The position numbers and the translations under genes are program-made. A model generated the notes under the pieces. It made no database searches. It worked only from the letters and a program-made list of their open reading frames with translations, and was not told the origin of the DNA. From contig NZ_LAKD02000032.1 in the NCBI RefSeq assembly GCF_000968685.2, forward strand, positions 124,001 through 188,000: DNA of 64,000 nt. The letters are read 5' to 3'. Origin of the DNA: Streptomyces antioxidans (GTDB taxonomy: Bacteria > Actinomycetota > Actinomycetes > Streptomycetales > Streptomycetaceae). Shown here piece after piece: positions 7,656-16,481 of the stretch; within the stretch, counting starts at the first letter, position 1, and each line of letters starts with the position of its first letter.

Positions 7656-8264
7656 TCAGGCCACCGAACGGAACAGGCCCTCCAGGGCCATCGCCACCTG
7701 GTCGGTGGAGAGCGGGTCGTCGACGCCGCCCGCCTCGTAGATGCCCCGGTCCAGCTTGATGCCGCGGGTCATCGCGCCGAGCAGCGCGGACAGTTCGGTG
7801 CCGCGCAGGGCGGGCCGGTGGCCCGCCCGGTCGAACAGGCCGTCCAGCATGCTGCCGATGCGGCGGCTGAACCGCTTCTCGTGGTCCACCAGCGCGGCGG
7901 CGGCATCGCCGTCCCGGAGCGCCATCAGCCGGAATTCCAGGTGGATGAAGACCCAACGGGCGTCCAGGCGCTCACCGTTGAAGATCTCGGCGAAGGTCCT
8001 GGCGAGCTGGGGGGCCAGGTCCCGTTCGGTGTCCATCTCGTCGATCCGCTCCCCGATGTAGTCGGCGGTGCGGTCGCTGTGCCGCCGGAAGACATCGAGG
8101 AAGAGCTTCAGCTTGCTGTCGTAGTTGGAGTAGAAGGCCCCGGTGGTCCTGCCCGCGCACTGACAGATGTAGCCGATCGACGCCCCGTGGAAGCCGCGTT
8201 CGGCGAACGCGCGCTCCGCCCCGACGATCAGCGCTTCCACGGTCTTTGACCGCTGCGGCGGCAT
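7656..8264 (-). CDS. TetR family repressor
   Basis: A 202-residue protein. Residues about 8-55 are the TetR DNA-binding domain (VEALIVGAERAFAERGFHGA, then GAFYSNYDSKLKLFLDVF). The remainder is a helical ligand/dimer domain of unclear specificity. Start is ATG 8264. It is divergent from a cytochrome P450 gene at 8440, with a TAGGGAAC/GTTCCCTA inverted repeat between them, so it probably represses both itself and the P450 (inference from arrangement). Confidence 0.88.
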   Translation of the reverse strand: MPPQRSKTVEALIVGAERAFAERGFHGASIGYICQCAGRTTGAFYSNYDSKLKLFLDVFRRHSDRTADYIGERIDEMDTERDLAPQLARTFAEIFNGERLDARWVFIHLEFRLMALRDGDAAAALVDHEKRFSRRIGSMLDGLFDRAGHRPALRGTELSALLGAMTRGIKLDRGIYEAGGVDDPLSTDQVAMALEGLFRSVA

Positions 8265-8339
8265 CGGTGTGCCCCTCTCCCCCAGCTGTTCGGAAACCTG
8301 GCCAGATCCGTACGGTAGCCGATCTCCCCCTCTGTTCAG

Positions 8340-8367
8340 TAGGGAACCCTATCGGTAGCGTTCCCTA
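8340..8367. promoter_or_regulatory. Inverted repeat between TetR and P450 genes (candidate operator)
   Basis: TAGGGAAC (8340-8347) and GTTCCCTA (8360-8367) are perfect arms around a 12-nt spacer, between the divergent TetR and P450 genes. The half-site TAGGGAAC recurs in the palindrome upstream of the SfnB-like gene (26038-26045), and the flanking 10-mer CAGTAGGGAA is also present there. Confidence 0.65.
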
Positions 8368-8439
8368 TCGAAAGGCCACGGCCGACGGCTCCGGGGCGTT
8401 CGCCCCGGGACAGTACGAGGATCACGAAGGAGAGCCATC

Positions 8440-9663
8440 GTGAACGCTCCGACGCCCACGACCCATGACGACCTGCGAGACGTCCACGACCTCCCTTCGT
8501 ATCCGAAAGAGCGGGACGACTTCGTCAACCCCGCACGAGCGCTGCTCACCGGGCCGCCGATCAGCCCGCTGAGGTTCGCGGGCGGCAGCACCGGCTGGCT
8601 GGTGACCGGGTATCACGAGGCGCGGGAGGTGCTGCGGGATGCCCGCTTCAGCGCCGAGCGCTGGCGGGGCGACGACGCGATGCGGCAGGTCCCCGAGTCG
8701 ATCCGCAGGGACCGGAGCAGCGGGGCGGGGTCGTTCCTGGCCATGGACGCGCCGGAGCACGGCCACTACCGGGGGCAGCTCACCCGGTACTTCACGGTGC
8801 GCCGGATGCGGGAGCTGGAGGCCCGCGTCGAGGACATCGTGGCCGACCAGCTGGACACGCTGGAGGCGGCGGGCAAACCGGCCGATCTGGTGCGCCACTT
8901 CGCCCTGCCGATCCCCTCGCTGGTGATCTGCGAGATGCTCGGCGTGCCGTACGGGGAGCGGGAGCTCTTCCAGTCCGTCGCCGCGCGGCTGCTCCGCCAG
9001 GACCGCACCGACGCGGAGTTCGTCGCCGGGAAGACCGAGCTCGACACCTTCCTGCGCACCCTGGTCAGGGCCAAGCGCGAGGACCCGCAGGACGATCTGA
9101 TCTCCCTGCTGACCGCCGTCGACGAGCTGACCGACGAGGAGATCGGCGGGATCGCGGGACTGCTGCTGATCGCCGGGCACGAGACCACCACCAATATGCT
9201 CAGCCTCGGCACCTTCGCCCTGCTGCGCGACCCCGGACAGCTGGAGCGGCTGCGGGCGGACGAGTCGCTGCTGCCCCAGGCCGTGGAGGAACTGCTGCGC
9301 TATCTGAGCATCGTCAACGCCTTCCCCGTCCGCATCGCGCTGGAGGATGTCGTCGTCGGCGGTGTCACCATCACGGCGGGGCAGTCCGTGGCCGTCTCGG
9401 TCCCGGCGGCGAACCGGGACCCGGCACTGGTGGACGACCCGGACACGCTCGACGTCGGGCGCCCCCGCAGCAGCCACCTCGCCTTCGGCTACGGCATCCA
9501 TCAGTGTCTCGGACAGCATCTGGCCAGGATCGAGCTGGTGGCGGGCTACCGCGGACTGCTCCGCCGGTTCCCGGGGCTGCGGCTCGCCGTGCCCCCGGAG
9601 GAGGTCCGGATGCGCAGCGACATGGTCATCTACGGGGCGCATGAAATGCCCGTCACCTGGTGA
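8440..9663 (+). CDS. Cytochrome P450 (CYP105/CYP107-like bacterial class)
   Basis: A 407-residue soluble P450. The I-helix has LLLIAGHETTTN, the K-helix EELLRYL (ExxR), and the heme loop HLAFGYGIHQCLGQHLAR with the thiolate ligand Cys356. Start is GTG 8440 with GAAGGAGA upstream. No ferredoxin or reductase lies next to it, so electrons must come from elsewhere. It is divergent from a TetR gene, a layout typical of inducible xenobiotic or tailoring P450s. A second TetR-P450 pair lies at 38371-40340, and both P450s end in E-x-P-V-T-W. Substrate cannot be read from sequence. Confidence 0.95.
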   Translation: MNAPTPTTHDDLRDVHDLPSYPKERDDFVNPARALLTGPPISPLRFAGGSTGWLVTGYHEAREVLRDARFSAERWRGDDAMRQVPESIRRDRSSGAGSFLAMDAPEHGHYRGQLTRYFTVRRMRELEARVEDIVADQLDTLEAAGKPADLVRHFALPIPSLVICEMLGVPYGERELFQSVAARLLRQDRTDAEFVAGKTELDTFLRTLVRAKREDPQDDLISLLTAVDELTDEEIGGIAGLLLIAGHETTTNMLSLGTFALLRDPGQLERLRADESLLPQAVEELLRYLSIVNAFPVRIALEDVVVGGVTITAGQSVAVSVPAANRDPALVDDPDTLDVGRPRSSHLAFGYGIHQCLGQHLARIELVAGYRGLLRRFPGLRLAVPPEEVRMRSDMVIYGAHEMPVTW

Positions 9664-9683
9664 CAGGCGCACGAACCGCCCGT

Positions 9684-9722
9684 CGTCACCTGGTGACGGC
9701 GCCGGGCCGGACCCGGCCCGGC
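9684..9722 (+). terminator. Double-hairpin terminator after the P450
   Basis: CGTCACC/GGTGACG (9684-9690, 9692-9698) is followed at once by GCCGGGCCG/CGGCCCGGC (9701-9709, 9714-9722). Both stems are perfect and lie just after the P450 stop. The end of the P450 gene (CGTCACCTGGTGAC) is nearly the same sequence as the first hairpin. Confidence 0.65.
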
Positions 9723-9752
9723 CTCCCGGCGGCCTCCCCACGGCCGAAATCG

Positions 9753-9786
9753 TCACATGAGCTCCACGCACACGGAGTTCATGTGA
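9753..9786. promoter_or_regulatory. 34-bp inverted repeat upstream of the secreted amidase
   Basis: TCACATGAGCTCC (9753-9765) and GGAGTTCATGTGA (9774-9786) pair at 12 of 13 positions around an 8-nt spacer, 53 bases upstream of the amidase start. It could be an operator or an RNA hairpin in the 5' leader; the sequence does not distinguish them. Confidence 0.55.
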
Positions 9787-9838
9787 TGATTCGGTGACCC
9801 CGGCCCGTCCGGTCCGGGGGTGTGGAGGGGAAATACAC

Positions 9839-10981
9839 GTGAAGTCAACGACCTTCAGATCCGCCGTGGGGGCCGCGCTGACGGCGGCCCTGTCCGCCGT
9901 GGTCCTGCCCGCCTCCGCCGCGAACGCCGCGGAGGGCCCGGCGGCGGCCGGCACCGTGGACACCGCGACCGCGCGGTCCTTCGGGCGGCTGGCCGACGCG
10001 GTGCTGACCCAGCGCACGGCGGCTCTGCTGGACAACAACGAGCAGTCGGTGCGGCGTGCGGCCCCGCTCGCCGAGCGGAACGTCCGCCTGTCGGCCGGGC
10101 AGACCCGGACCGAGGACACCGCGCTGTCCGCACTGCGCACCCGCAAGGCGCGGCTCGCGGCCCTGGGCGAGGCGTACGCCTCCGCCCACACCCGGGTGGC
10201 GGTGGACCGGCTACGGGTGGAGGCCGGACGCGCCACGGTCCAGGCCACCGAGACCACGACGCTGGCCTACCGGAAGATACGCGGCGACGAGCCCGCGACC
10301 ACCGGCTTCCAGGCGCACCACCGGCTGACCTTCGCCGCCACGGCGGACGGGGAGTGGCAGCTGACCGGCCTCACCTCGACCGACGACGGCCCGCTGGCGG
10401 TCAATGAGCCCGCCGCGGCGCGGGGGGCGGCGGTCCGGACGACGGCCCAGCAAGAGGCGAAACCCGCCGCCATCTCCAAGCCGTCCCAGCCGCAGACGAA
10501 GCCCGCGGGAAGCTATGACTACGCGGCGATGGCCTCGTACGCGGAGAAGTACTGGCAGAACTACAATCCCGCCTACCGGAAGTTCAACGAGGCCGGTGGG
10601 GACTGCACCAACTTCGTGAGCCAGTCCCTGAAGGCGGGCGGCTGGGCCAATAAGTCGGGCGACGCCGAGGACTACCGCAGCTGGTGGTACGACACCTCGT
10701 ACCAGTCGACGTCCTGGGTGGGCGCCAACGAGTGGTCCTGGTTCACGCTCGACGCCAAGCGGGCCACCAACCTGGCGAACGTCTACTACATGGGCGTCGG
10801 TGACGTCATGCAGATGGACTTCGACAAGGACGGGTCCAAGGACCACACCATGATCGTCACCTATCGGAGCTCCAGCGGTGTGCCGTACCTGACCTACCAC
10901 TCGGTGAACACCTACCGGAAGTCCATAGCGAGCATCATCGCCTCGTACCCGAACTCGCTCTACTACGCCTACCGCACCTGA
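9839..10981 (+). CDS. Secreted amidase-domain protein (amidase_6 family)
   Basis: Start GTG 9839 gives 380 residues beginning with a Sec signal peptide (KSTTFRSAVGAALTAALSAV, cleavage after ASA or ANA). A helical middle region precedes a C-terminal cysteine-amidase fold at about 225-380. Cys256 lies in GGDCTNFVSQ, the family signature, and His336 in KDHTMIVT is the probable base. SYDYAAMASYAEKYW is the characteristic family entry segment. The substrate may be a cell-wall peptide or secreted peptide; the family is poorly characterised. GGAGGGG precedes the start, and a 12-bp hairpin follows the stop. Confidence 0.85.
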   Translation: MKSTTFRSAVGAALTAALSAVVLPASAANAAEGPAAAGTVDTATARSFGRLADAVLTQRTAALLDNNEQSVRRAAPLAERNVRLSAGQTRTEDTALSALRTRKARLAALGEAYASAHTRVAVDRLRVEAGRATVQATETTTLAYRKIRGDEPATTGFQAHHRLTFAATADGEWQLTGLTSTDDGPLAVNEPAAARGAAVRTTAQQEAKPAAISKPSQPQTKPAGSYDYAAMASYAEKYWQNYNPAYRKFNEAGGDCTNFVSQSLKAGGWANKSGDAEDYRSWWYDTSYQSTSWVGANEWSWFTLDAKRATNLANVYYMGVGDVMQMDFDKDGSKDHTMIVTYRSSSGVPYLTYHSVNTYRKSIASIIASYPNSLYYAYRT

Positions 10982-11022
10982 GCCGCCAGCGCGCACCTGT
11001 GTCACCCGTGACACCCGTGACA

Positions 11023-11050
11023 GTGGACCCCGCCTCCGGGCGGGGTCCAC
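11023..11050 (+). terminator. Terminator after the secreted amidase
   Basis: GTGGACCCCGCC (11023-11034) pairs perfectly with GGCGGGGTCCAC (11039-11050) around a TCCG tetraloop, 41 bases after the amidase stop. Confidence 0.75.
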
Positions 11051-11182
11051 CGCGTTCGCGCCCCTCGGCGCGGCGCCGACCGGCGACACCTCGATCCCGA
11101 AACCCGGTGCACCCCGGCGAGCGGCCGACCGCGTGATGTGATGTCCGCACGGTCATCGAGCCGCGAGAGATGGAGTGACGCC

Positions 11183-13852
11183 ATGCCGGGCGCCCTGTCA
11201 CGCCGTTCCGCCGTGTCCCTCCTCGGAGGGGCGATGGCCGTCGCCGCCACGGGCGGGAGCGGATGGCCGGTGGCCGCCGCCGACACCGATCCCGGGTCCG
11301 CGTCCGGTCCCGCCACTGGGCACACGCCGGGTCCCGGCCCCCGGGTGGACTCCCTCATCCGACGGATGACCCTCGACGAGAAGCTCGCGCTGCTGCACGG
11401 CGCGGAGGATCCCCACAGCCTCGGTCAGGCGGGCTACATCCCCGGTGTCCCCCGGCTCGGCATTCCGGCGCTGCGGCTCGCGGACGGGCCCGCCGGGCTA
11501 CGGGTCACCCGGCACGCCACCGCGCTGCCCGCGCCGGTGCTGCTCGCCTCCGCCTTCGATCCGGCCCTGGCACGGGAGTACGGGCGCACCATCGGGCGCG
11601 AGGGCCGCGCACTGGGCCAGGATGTGCTGCTCTCCCCCATGGTCAATCTCATCCGCACCCCCTACGCCGGGCGCGACTTCGAGACCTTCGGCGAGGACCC
11701 GCTGCTGACCTCCGAGCTGGTGGCCGAGGAGGTGCGCGGCATCCAGGGCGAGGGGCTGATCGCCACCGTCAAGCACTTCGCCATGAACAACCAGGAGCAC
11801 GAGCGGGAGTCGATCGATGTCACCGTCGACGAGCGGACGATGCGGGAGACGGAGCTGGCCGGCTTCGAGGCGGCCGTGCGGGCGGGCGCGGGGGCGGTCA
11901 TGGGCGCCTACAACAAGGTCAACGGGGTGTTCGCCTGCGAGAGCGGGCCGCTGCTGACCGGGGTGCTGCGCGAGGACTGGGGGTTCGACGGCTGGGTGAT
12001 GACCGACTGGCACGCCGCCCACAGCTCCGCGGCGGCCCTCGGCGCCGGGCTCGACATGGAGATGCCGGACGGGAAGTACTTCGGCGACGCCCTGCGGAGG
12101 GCGGTGGCCGACGGGACCGTGGCGGAGGCCGGGGTGGACCGCGCGGTCGGCCACGTCCTGACCGTCATGGACCGCTTCGGACTGCTGGACGGCAGCGCCC
12201 CGCCCCGGCCCGGCCGGGACCCCGGGGCCGGGGCGCGCACCGCGCTGAAGGTCGCCACGGCGGGCGGCGTCCTGCTGCGCAACGAGCGCGGCACACTCCC
12301 GCTGACCGGGTCCGCCGCCCGGTCGATCGCCGTGGTCGGGCCCACCGGCTCCGTCCCCTTCGTCAGTGGCGGCGGCAGCGCCCATGTGGTCCCCGACCAC
12401 GCCGCGAGCCCGCTGGAGACGATCCGGGAGCGCGCCGGACGGGGGGCCCGGGTGGAGTACGCCCTGGGCGAGGACGTGTTCGGCAAGGAGATCCCCGCCG
12501 CCGCGCTCTCCCCGGCCACCGGACTGGAGCGGCGGACGGTGGCGGCGGGGAAGAGCTGGGCGTACGACGGCACCCTCACCGTGGCCGGGGCCGATGAGTG
12601 GACGTTCGTCCTGCACTTCAGCGGTCCGCCCACCGGCCGCCCCACGGTGCTGCTGGACGGCGAGGAGCTGTTCCCCTTCCGGCCGGGCCTGGGGGAGCAG
12701 TTCACCGGTGGCCTCGTCAGCGCCGCCCCGGACGGCCTCGCCGTGCGCCGCGCGACCGTCGGGCTGACCCCGGGCAGGCACCGGCTGAAGGTCACCGCCG
12801 AGGGCGGCGGAACGGGGCTGACCTTCCGGCTGCGCCACACCACCTCCGCCACCCGCGCCGCCGACGTGGCGGAGGCCGTGCGTGCCGCCCGCGCCGCGGA
12901 CGGCGTGGTGGTCTTCGGCTACGAGGACGCCACCGAGGGCAGGGACCGGACCACCATCGCACTCCCCGGCCACCAGAACGCGCTGATCGCCGCCGTCGCC
13001 CGGGCCAATCCGCGCACGACCGTCGTCCTGAACACCTCCTCGTGCACCGCGATGCCCTGGCTGGAGCACACCGGCGCCGTGCTCCAGATGTACTACCCCG
13101 GGCAGGAGGGCGCCGCCGCCACCACCGCCCTGCTCTTCGGCGACGCCAATCCCGGCGGCAGGCTCACCCAGTCCTTCCCGGTCTCCGACGACCGCCACCC
13201 GATGGCCGGAGACCCCCGGCGCTACCCCGGGGTGAACGGCCGTGAGGAGTACTCCGAGGGCGTCCACACCGGCTATCGCTGGTATGACGCCGAGGGGGTG
13301 CGGCCCCTCTTCCCCTTCGGCCACGGCCTGTCGTACACCACCTTCGCCTATGCGGGACTGGAGCTGCGTCAGCGCGGAAGCGGCCTGGAGGCGGTCTTCA
13401 CCGTGCGGAACACCGGGCGGCGGGCCGGGGCGGAGGTGGCCCAGGTGTATGTGGGCCCCTCGCCGGATCTGCCGCTCGACCAGGCCGGGCGGGCGCTGGC
13501 GGGATTCCGGCGCGTCCAGCTGCGGCCCGGCCAGGCGCGCCGGGTGACGGTCCGGGTGGCCGCCCGGGCGCTGTCCGCATGGGACTCCCAGCGCCATGGA
13601 TGGGTACTGGGCACCGGGCGCCGGACCGTGGAAGTGGGCTCCTCCTCGCGCGATCCGAGGCTGCGAGGGCAGATCGAGGTCCGCCATGGCGGGGCCCGCC
13701 GTGGGGCCCAGACGTGGCGGAGCGCCACAGTCCCCGAAGGCGCGGAGGTCTGCCCAGGGGACTACGCTAGTATGGCGCGTGTGCAACTAAAGGCGCACGC
13801 AAGCAATAGGGCATCGATGAAGGAGCGCCGTGCAGATCGACCTTTCCGGTAA
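11183..13852 (+). CDS. Secreted glycoside hydrolase family 3 beta-glycosidase
   Basis: Start ATG 11183 (GGAG upstream) gives 889 residues with a Tat-like signal (SRRSAVSLLGG). The GH3 N-terminal barrel contains KHFAMNNQEHER and the nucleophile Asp275 in WVMTDWHA. The C-terminal sandwich carries an inserted PA14-like segment (about 450-555) as in BglX-like beta-glucosidases. A fibronectin-III-like domain ends near residue 835 at DPRLRGQIEVR. The last ~55 codons do not look like family sequence: the reading frame runs on through apparent intergenic DNA with A/T-rich third positions and overlaps the next gene by 23 bases. The stop at the usual place has probably been lost. Substrate within beta-glucosides is not determinable. 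Confidence 0.9.
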   Translation: MPGALSRRSAVSLLGGAMAVAATGGSGWPVAAADTDPGSASGPATGHTPGPGPRVDSLIRRMTLDEKLALLHGAEDPHSLGQAGYIPGVPRLGIPALRLADGPAGLRVTRHATALPAPVLLASAFDPALAREYGRTIGREGRALGQDVLLSPMVNLIRTPYAGRDFETFGEDPLLTSELVAEEVRGIQGEGLIATVKHFAMNNQEHERESIDVTVDERTMRETELAGFEAAVRAGAGAVMGAYNKVNGVFACESGPLLTGVLREDWGFDGWVMTDWHAAHSSAAALGAGLDMEMPDGKYFGDALRRAVADGTVAEAGVDRAVGHVLTVMDRFGLLDGSAPPRPGRDPGAGARTALKVATAGGVLLRNERGTLPLTGSAARSIAVVGPTGSVPFVSGGGSAHVVPDHAASPLETIRERAGRGARVEYALGEDVFGKEIPAAALSPATGLERRTVAAGKSWAYDGTLTVAGADEWTFVLHFSGPPTGRPTVLLDGEELFPFRPGLGEQFTGGLVSAAPDGLAVRRATVGLTPGRHRLKVTAEGGGTGLTFRLRHTTSATRAADVAEAVRAARAADGVVVFGYEDATEGRDRTTIALPGHQNALIAAVARANPRTTVVLNTSSCTAMPWLEHTGAVLQMYYPGQEGAAATTALLFGDANPGGRLTQSFPVSDDRHPMAGDPRRYPGVNGREEYSEGVHTGYRWYDAEGVRPLFPFGHGLSYTTFAYAGLELRQRGSGLEAVFTVRNTGRRAGAEVAQVYVGPSPDLPLDQAGRALAGFRRVQLRPGQARRVTVRVAARALSAWDSQRHGWVLGTGRRTVEVGSSSRDPRLRGQIEVRHGGARRGAQTWRSATVPEGAEVCPGDYASMARVQLKAHASNRASMKERRADRPFR
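13768..13800 (+). promoter_or_regulatory. Probable promoter and operator for the SDR gene
   Basis: TAGTAT (13768-13773) fits a -10 box. Directly downstream GCGTGTGC (13777-13784) and GCGCACGC (13793-13800) form an inverted repeat with 7 of 8 matches and an 8-nt spacer. The site lies inside the atypical 3' extension of the GH3 frame, 30 bases before the SDR start, suggesting that this tract was originally intergenic. Confidence 0.45.
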
Positions 13853-14624
13853 GACCGCCCTGGTCACCGGCTCCACGCAGGGCATCGGATTCGCCATCGC
13901 CGCCGGGCTGGCGCGGGCGGGCGCCCGTGTCGCCGTCAACGGGCGTCGGCAGGAGTCCGTCGAGGCCGCCATCCAGAAGCTGGAGGAGGACACGGAGGGC
14001 GGCTCGTTCATCGCCGCCCCCGGCGACATCACCACCGAGGACGGCGTCCGCCAGGTCACCGGCGCGGTGCCGGACACCGATGTCCTGGTCAACAACCTCG
14101 GCATCTTCGGGGCCACTCCGCCGCTGGAGATCGGCGACGACGAGTGGCGGCGCTATTTCGAGGTGAACGTCCTGGCCTCGGTCAGGATGATCCGGAGCTT
14201 CCTGCCCGGGATGAAGGACCGCTCCTGGGGCCGGATCCTCAACGTGGCCAGTGACTCCGCCGTCGTCATCCCCGCCGAGATGATCCACTACGGGATGTCG
14301 AAGACCGCGCTGCTCGCCGTCACCCGCGGCTTCGCCAAGGACGCCGCCGGTACCGGCGTCACGGTCAACTCGCTGATCGCCGGGCCGACCCACACCGGCG
14401 GGGTCGAGGACTTCGTCTACGAGCTGGTGGACCCCGAGCTGCCCTGGGACGAGGCCCAGCGGGAGTTTATGGCCAAGCACCGGCCACAGTCGCTGCTCCA
14501 GCGCCTGATCGAGCCCGAGGAGATCGCCAACATGGCGGTCTACCTCAGCTCCTCCTTCGCCTCGGCCACCACCGGCGGAGCCGTGCGCGTCGACGGCGGC
14601 TACGTCGACTCGATCCTCCCCTGA
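13830..14624 (+). CDS. Short-chain dehydrogenase/reductase
   Basis: A 264-residue Rossmann-fold oxidoreductase. NAD(P)-binding TGSTQGIGFAIA lies near residues 14-25, NNLGIFG follows, and the catalytic set is Ser (VASDSAV), Tyr and Lys (YGMSK). A 20-residue insert after the active site (VYELVDPELPWDEAQREFMA) suits a larger substrate pocket. The C-terminal GGAVRVDGGYVDSILP is standard. Start GTG 13830 has AAGGAG 5 bases upstream. The substrate is unknown. It may be transcribed from its own promoter within the GH3 tail. Confidence 0.9.
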   Translation: MQIDLSGKTALVTGSTQGIGFAIAAGLARAGARVAVNGRRQESVEAAIQKLEEDTEGGSFIAAPGDITTEDGVRQVTGAVPDTDVLVNNLGIFGATPPLEIGDDEWRRYFEVNVLASVRMIRSFLPGMKDRSWGRILNVASDSAVVIPAEMIHYGMSKTALLAVTRGFAKDAAGTGVTVNSLIAGPTHTGGVEDFVYELVDPELPWDEAQREFMAKHRPQSLLQRLIEPEEIANMAVYLSSSFASATTGGAVRVDGGYVDSILP

Positions 14625-14662
14625 CGCCGGGCCACCAGCCGATGGGCGTTGCAGCGGCGGTC

Positions 14663-16345
14663 TCAGTCCGCTTCCGCCACTTCCCCCGCCGCGGATGTCG
14701 TCTCGAGCACGTCCTGGACCTCATCGGCGGCGATCTCCCGCAACTCCTCGCCGACCAGCAGCCACCGGGTGATGCCGATCGACTCCAGGAACGCCAGATC
14801 GTGGCTGGCGACCACGAGGGCGCCCTGGTAGGAGTCCAGCGCGCTCGTCAGCTGTCGCACACTGGCCAGGTCGAGGTTGTTGGTCGGCTCGTCGAGCATC
14901 AGCAGCTGCGGGGCCGGCGCGGCGAGCATGGTGGCCGCGAGGCAGGCGCGGAAGCGTTCGCCACCGGAGAGGGTGCCCGCGGGCTGCTCCGCACGCGCGC
15001 CCTTGAAGAGGAAGCGCGCGAGCTGGGCGCGGATGTGGTTGTCGGTGACACCCGGCGCCCGGCGGGCCACGTTGGCCGCCACGCTCAGCCCGTCGTCCAG
15101 CACATCCAGCCGCTGGGGGAGGAACCGCAGCGGTACGTACGTCCTGGCCTCCCCCGACAGCGGGGCGAGTGCGCCGGTGAGGGTGCGCAGCAGTGTGGTC
15201 TTACCGGCTCCGTTGCGCCCGACCAGCGCGATGCGCTCGGGCCCGTGCACATGGAGGGTGGCATCGCGCAACGCGCCGTACTGGAGGCGCAGTTCACTCA
15301 GGGTGAGCACGGTGCGCCCCGCGGGTACGGCGGTGTGCGGCAGGCTCACCCGGATCTCGGCGTCGTCGCGTACCGCGTCCGCGGCCTCCTCACGCCGCTC
15401 GCGCGCCTCGTGGAGACGGTCTTCGTGGAGATCGCGGAGCTTACCCGCCGACTCCTGCGCCGCCCGCTTGCGGCCACCCGCGACGATCCTCGGCGCCCGC
15501 CGCTCGGTGTCCATCTTCTTGCTGTTCCGCTGACGGCGTGCCAGTTTGATGTGGGTCTCCTCCAGTTCGCGCTTCTGCCGCCGCACATCCGCCTCCGCGG
15601 CCCGCAGCATGCGCCCGGCCGCCTCCTGCTGGGTGGCCAGTGCCTCCTGGTAGGCCGACCAGCCGCCGCCGTACCAGGCCACCGACCCGGCCCGCAGTTC
15701 GGCGATGCGGTCCACCCGCTCCAGCAGCTCACGGTCGTGGCTGACCACGACCAGCACCCCGGAACGCCAGGAGTCGACGGCGTCGTAGAGGCGGCGCCGT
15801 GCGAACAGGTCGAGGTTGTTGGTGGGTTCGTCGAGCAGCAGCACATCGGGGCGCTCCAGGAGCAGGGCGGCCAGGCGCAGCAGCACGGTCTCCCCGCCGG
15901 ACAGATGGCCGACGGTGCGGTCGAGTTCGACATCGCCGAGCCCGAGCGAGCCCAGTGCCGCCAGGGCTCGCTCCTCGACGTCCCAGTCGTCGCCGATCGT
16001 CTCGAAGTGGGCCTCGTCGACGTCTCCGGCCTCGATGGCGCGCAGCGCGGCGCGCCGCTCGGCGATGCCCAGGGCCTGGTCCACGCGGAGGGTGGTGTCG
16101 AGGGTGATGTTCTGCGGAAGGTGGGCGAGGCTGCCGCCGACGATCACCGACCCCTGGGTGGGGCGCAGCCGACCGGCGATCAGCCGCAGCAGGGTGGACT
16201 TGCCACTGCCGTTGGTGCCCACGAGTCCGGTGCGGCCCCGTCCGATGCCGAGCGAGAGCCCGTCGAAGACGGGCGTGCCGTCCGGCCACTGGAAGGACAC
16301 CGCCGAGCAGGTCACGGAGGCGCTGGGGGTGGGGGATGTTGCCAT
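14663..16345 (-). CDS. ABC-F family ribosome-protection/translation ATPase
   Basis: A 560-residue protein with two ABC ATPase domains and no membrane segment. Domain 1 has Walker A GTNGSGKST, signature HLSGGE and LLLDEPTNNLD. A long charged inter-domain linker (KRELEETHIKLARRQRNSKK) follows, then domain 2 with GRNGAGKTT, TLSGGERFR and LMLDEPTNNLD. ABC-F proteins bind the ribosomal E site, and antibiotic-resistance members displace drugs. Resistance specificity cannot be told from sequence. No Shine-Dalgarno sequence precedes ATG 16345; a large hairpin abuts the start instead, and a possible 30-residue leader peptide lies upstream. Expression is therefore probably controlled post-initiation (inference). 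Confidence 0.93.
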   Translation of the reverse strand: MATSPTPSASVTCSAVSFQWPDGTPVFDGLSLGIGRGRTGLVGTNGSGKSTLLRLIAGRLRPTQGSVIVGGSLAHLPQNITLDTTLRVDQALGIAERRAALRAIEAGDVDEAHFETIGDDWDVEERALAALGSLGLGDVELDRTVGHLSGGETVLLRLAALLLERPDVLLLDEPTNNLDLFARRRLYDAVDSWRSGVLVVVSHDRELLERVDRIAELRAGSVAWYGGGWSAYQEALATQQEAAGRMLRAAEADVRRQKRELEETHIKLARRQRNSKKMDTERRAPRIVAGGRKRAAQESAGKLRDLHEDRLHEARERREEAADAVRDDAEIRVSLPHTAVPAGRTVLTLSELRLQYGALRDATLHVHGPERIALVGRNGAGKTTLLRTLTGALAPLSGEARTYVPLRFLPQRLDVLDDGLSVAANVARRAPGVTDNHIRAQLARFLFKGARAEQPAGTLSGGERFRACLAATMLAAPAPQLLMLDEPTNNLDLASVRQLTSALDSYQGALVVASHDLAFLESIGITRWLLVGEELREIAADEVQDVLETTSAAGEVAEAD

Positions 16346-16398
16346 GGTGTTCTCGCATTCGTCAGCGCTGTGAACAAGGGGCTACGTATGCGAGCACC
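16346..16398 (-). promoter_or_regulatory. Start-codon-adjacent hairpin in the ABC-F leader
   Basis: On the + strand CTCGCATTCGTCAGC (16352-16366) pairs with GCTACGTATGCGAG (16381-16394) with one mismatch and one bulge around a 14-nt loop. GGTG (16346-16349) with CACC (16395-16398) extends the stem to the base next to the ABC-F ATG. In mRNA it would bury the initiation region. A palindrome CCCTCCGGAGGG (16432-16443) lies further upstream. Confidence 0.65.
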
Positions 16399-16481
16399 AC
16401 GCGGCGACCGAGCCGGGAAATGGGGTGCGGCCCTCCGGAGGGTGAGGGACGGCGTATGCACCGAGGTCGCATTCACGCGGG

